A model generated the notes under the pieces. It ran no database searches, was not told the origin of the DNA, and saw nothing but the letters and a program-made list of their open reading frames with translations. Positions 18,870 to 20,756 of a stretch of 20,756 bases of DNA are shown here, piece after piece; positions within the stretch are counted from its first letter, which is position 1; every line of letters starts with the position of its first letter. This DNA comes from Gnetum montanum (taxonomy: Eukaryota; Streptophyta; Gnetopsida; Gnetales; Gnetaceae), in assembly GCA_015680685.1 (NCBI GenBank), contig MNCI01011068.1, forward strand, positions 36,003-56,758, written 5' to 3'. Both the position numbers and the translations under genes were made by a program.

Positions 18870-20756
18870 GAATCCCAAAAAAATATTTTTGATATAATAT
18901 ACCATCTTTAACAACGAATCTTCGTGCTCTTTTGAAGAAAGCTCTCTTTTGACTTGCAGTTAAATTATTTGAAATTTTCCTTATATTAAGAAATTTGAGA
19001 ATTTCATCATACTAATTCTCTTCATGGGTGTCAAGTGTACATACTTCACTTTCTCTGGCCATTAACTTGGCTAAACCCATTCCCTTAATTGTTTTGCAGA
19101 TTTCCAATGAACATCTGAAACTTTGCAACTTTATAAGTCATTTTCCTTTTTTTAATCCAATCTGATTTTGGGCTAGGAATCGCTTGACTGTAGGTTCAAT
19201 TAGCATAATGTGAACTAATGAACTTTCCAAATAATATTTAAAATGCTAAAGTTCTTTGATGACTGCAAATGCCTATTCCTCTAAGGCTGAATAATTTAAT
19301 TTTGAACCTTTCAACTGATACCCAAAAAATCCAATTGGTTCATCTTGACCTTCATCATCTTTTTGTGTTAAAACGGCAATGATAGAATCATTCGAAGAAA
19401 AAGAATATAAGCAAAAATCCTCTTTTAGCCTAAGCTTCACCAAATATGGAGCCTCTTGAATAGCATTTTTAATTTCTAATAAAGCTCTCTCTGATTCTTG
19501 TGTTTTTTCTACTTGGACATCCTTTTTTAGCATATGCATCAAAGGCTTGGTAATTTCAGTAAACCCGAGAACGAAATTTTTCACAAAGTTTATCTTCTCA
19601 AAGAAAGATCTAAGAGATTTCTTACTTGTGGGATGCTCAATATTTTGTACTGCTTGGATTCGGGAATTGTCTATGGCAATTCCTTCTTGAAATTTCACAT
19701 GACCTAATAAGCTTCTAGATTTAACCTCGAATATACACTTCTTAGGATTTAATGAAATACCAAACTCACTACATCTATCGAAAACTTGCTGGAGATGATT
19801 AATATGATCTTCTTTTTTCTTTGAGAATATTGTAATATCATTCAAATAAACCACCATGAATTTTCCTAATAAATCCTTAAATGCTAAATCCATTGCTCTT
19901 TAGAAAGTAGCCTCAGCATTTGACAATCCAAATGGCATTCTTTGGTAAGTGAAAGTTCCCCATTTGGTGATAAATGTTGTTTTGTATCTATCATTCTTAT
20001 CTACCACGATTTGATTATAACTTGAAAAACCATCTAAAAAGGAATATATTTGACAACTTGAGACTTTAATCAACATCTCATCAATTCTTGGAAGTGGATA
20101 CTTATCCTTATTTGAGGCATCATTCAGATTTCTAAAGTCTACACAAAGCCTTATATCACCATTTTTCTTTCTTACTGGAACAAGGTTAGCAAGCCATGTT
20201 GAATATCATACTAGGTATATGATTCATGCTTGCAACAACTTCTTAATTTCAGCTTCTATAGCTAGTTCAAATGATGGATTAAATTTCCTTTGTTTTGCTT
20301 GACTATTTTACAACCTTCTATTAAAGGAATTTTATGTGTCATCACATCTTGCCTAAAAGCTTTAAGATCATCATAAGACCAAGAAAAATTGTCCAAGTTA
20401 TTTCTTAAACATGTTAACAAGTTTTGCTTGAAACTCGAATCTCTTTCCTTTGTAATATTCAACATCTTTGATGTTCTGTCTAATCCAAAATTCACTACCT
20501 CGAAAGCTTGACTATCTAGGATTTGTATATCCTTTCCAGTAAGTAAATTTTTCTTGAACTCTTGTTCTAAGTCAATCATCCTTTTTGGAATGAAATTAGC
20601 TTTGGAACTTGTTGACGTTTTGGGTATTACTTGACCCTAAAATTCTTGCTTGTTTTTCATAAATCTTAGTACCTGATCATCATCTTCAAATACTTCTAAA
20701 TGTCTTATATTATCTGGTACTGATGGCTGATGTTCTTCTTCAATCATTACATCTTT
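18870..20756 (-). pseudogene. pol: Broken Ty3/gypsy pol (pre-RT, RT, RNase H, start of integrase)
   Basis: Pol replicates the element: RT copies the RNA, RNase H removes it and integrase inserts the DNA. Reading from the window edge downwards: an acidic pre-RT part with a FSWSYDDLKAF-like motif (20579-20262); RT motifs VPVRKKNGDIRLCVDFRNLN (near 20190-20130), KYPLPRIDEM, FLDGFSSYNQI, TYQRMPFGLSNA and the YLND site (19848-19837); the RT thumb; an RNase H region with LTQKDDEG and LNYSALEE (to 19273), continuing weakly to an LMARESEV-like part (near 19060); and the integrase N-terminal region (LTASQKRA, DGILYQK; about 18965-18880). Breaks: TAG at 20639-20637, an apparent one-base shift near 20305, TGA at 20226-20224 and 20208-20206, TAA at 19902-19900, and a stop at 19275-19273. 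The first catalytic aspartate of the usual YLDD is asparagine. It belongs to the Tat/Athila-like plant Ty3/gypsy group as far as motifs tell. Protease and gag lie beyond the window or are lost. Confidence 0.88.

Overview
This window looks like a repeat-dominated plant nuclear genome. It is AT-rich and nearly free of intact genes, and it is filled with decayed, partly nested LTR retrotransposons of the Ty3/gypsy superfamily. The tRNA-Asp-type primer binding site, the gag type and the presence of an extra ORF before the 3' LTR point to the Athila/Tat group. A large-genome seed plant, possibly a gymnosperm, fits, but the species cannot be fixed from the sequence. I see no convincing host gene, tRNA, rRNA or CRISPR array.

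Layout. (1) 1-638: unassigned AT-rich flank. (2) Element A, minus strand: 3' LTR 639-1474, PPT next to it, a broken 3' ORF 1690-4569, a 5'-UTR intron 4570-4885, an internal TATA promoter near 5034-5041, and non-coding element sequence to 6405. (3) Element C, plus strand: 5' LTR 6406-7247, PBS 7249-7266, broken gag 7389-8962, cut off by the next LTR. (4) Element B, minus strand: 3' LTR 8963-9757, PPT, broken 3' ORF (about 9800-12737), a probable 5'-UTR intron, an internal TATA promoter near 13215-13222, and non-coding sequence to 14726. (5) Element D, minus strand: a putative 1.4-kb LTR 14727-16137, an unassigned stretch 16138-17879, an unknown 257-codon reading frame with one stop (17880-18653), and a broken Ty3/gypsy pol (18870-20756, running off the window).

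Elements A, B and C share LTR ends (TGATGA...TCATCA) and R/U5 blocks, so they are members of one family. LTRs C and B are inverted about 1.7 kb apart and their promoters converge. A and B each carry the same kind of extra ORF between pol and the 3' LTR. In both copies a splice acceptor abuts the putative ATG, a TATA box lies upstream, and two TAG stops fall at matching codons. This conserved, separately promoted and spliced 3' ORF is the most interesting system in the window. The odd U3 architecture comes next: an inverted U3 module in LTR B relative to C, and a U3 motif reused at the internal promoter of A.

Nothing here is predicted to be translated intact. The value lies in the architecture of the elements and in the possible small-RNA output of the inverted LTR pair.
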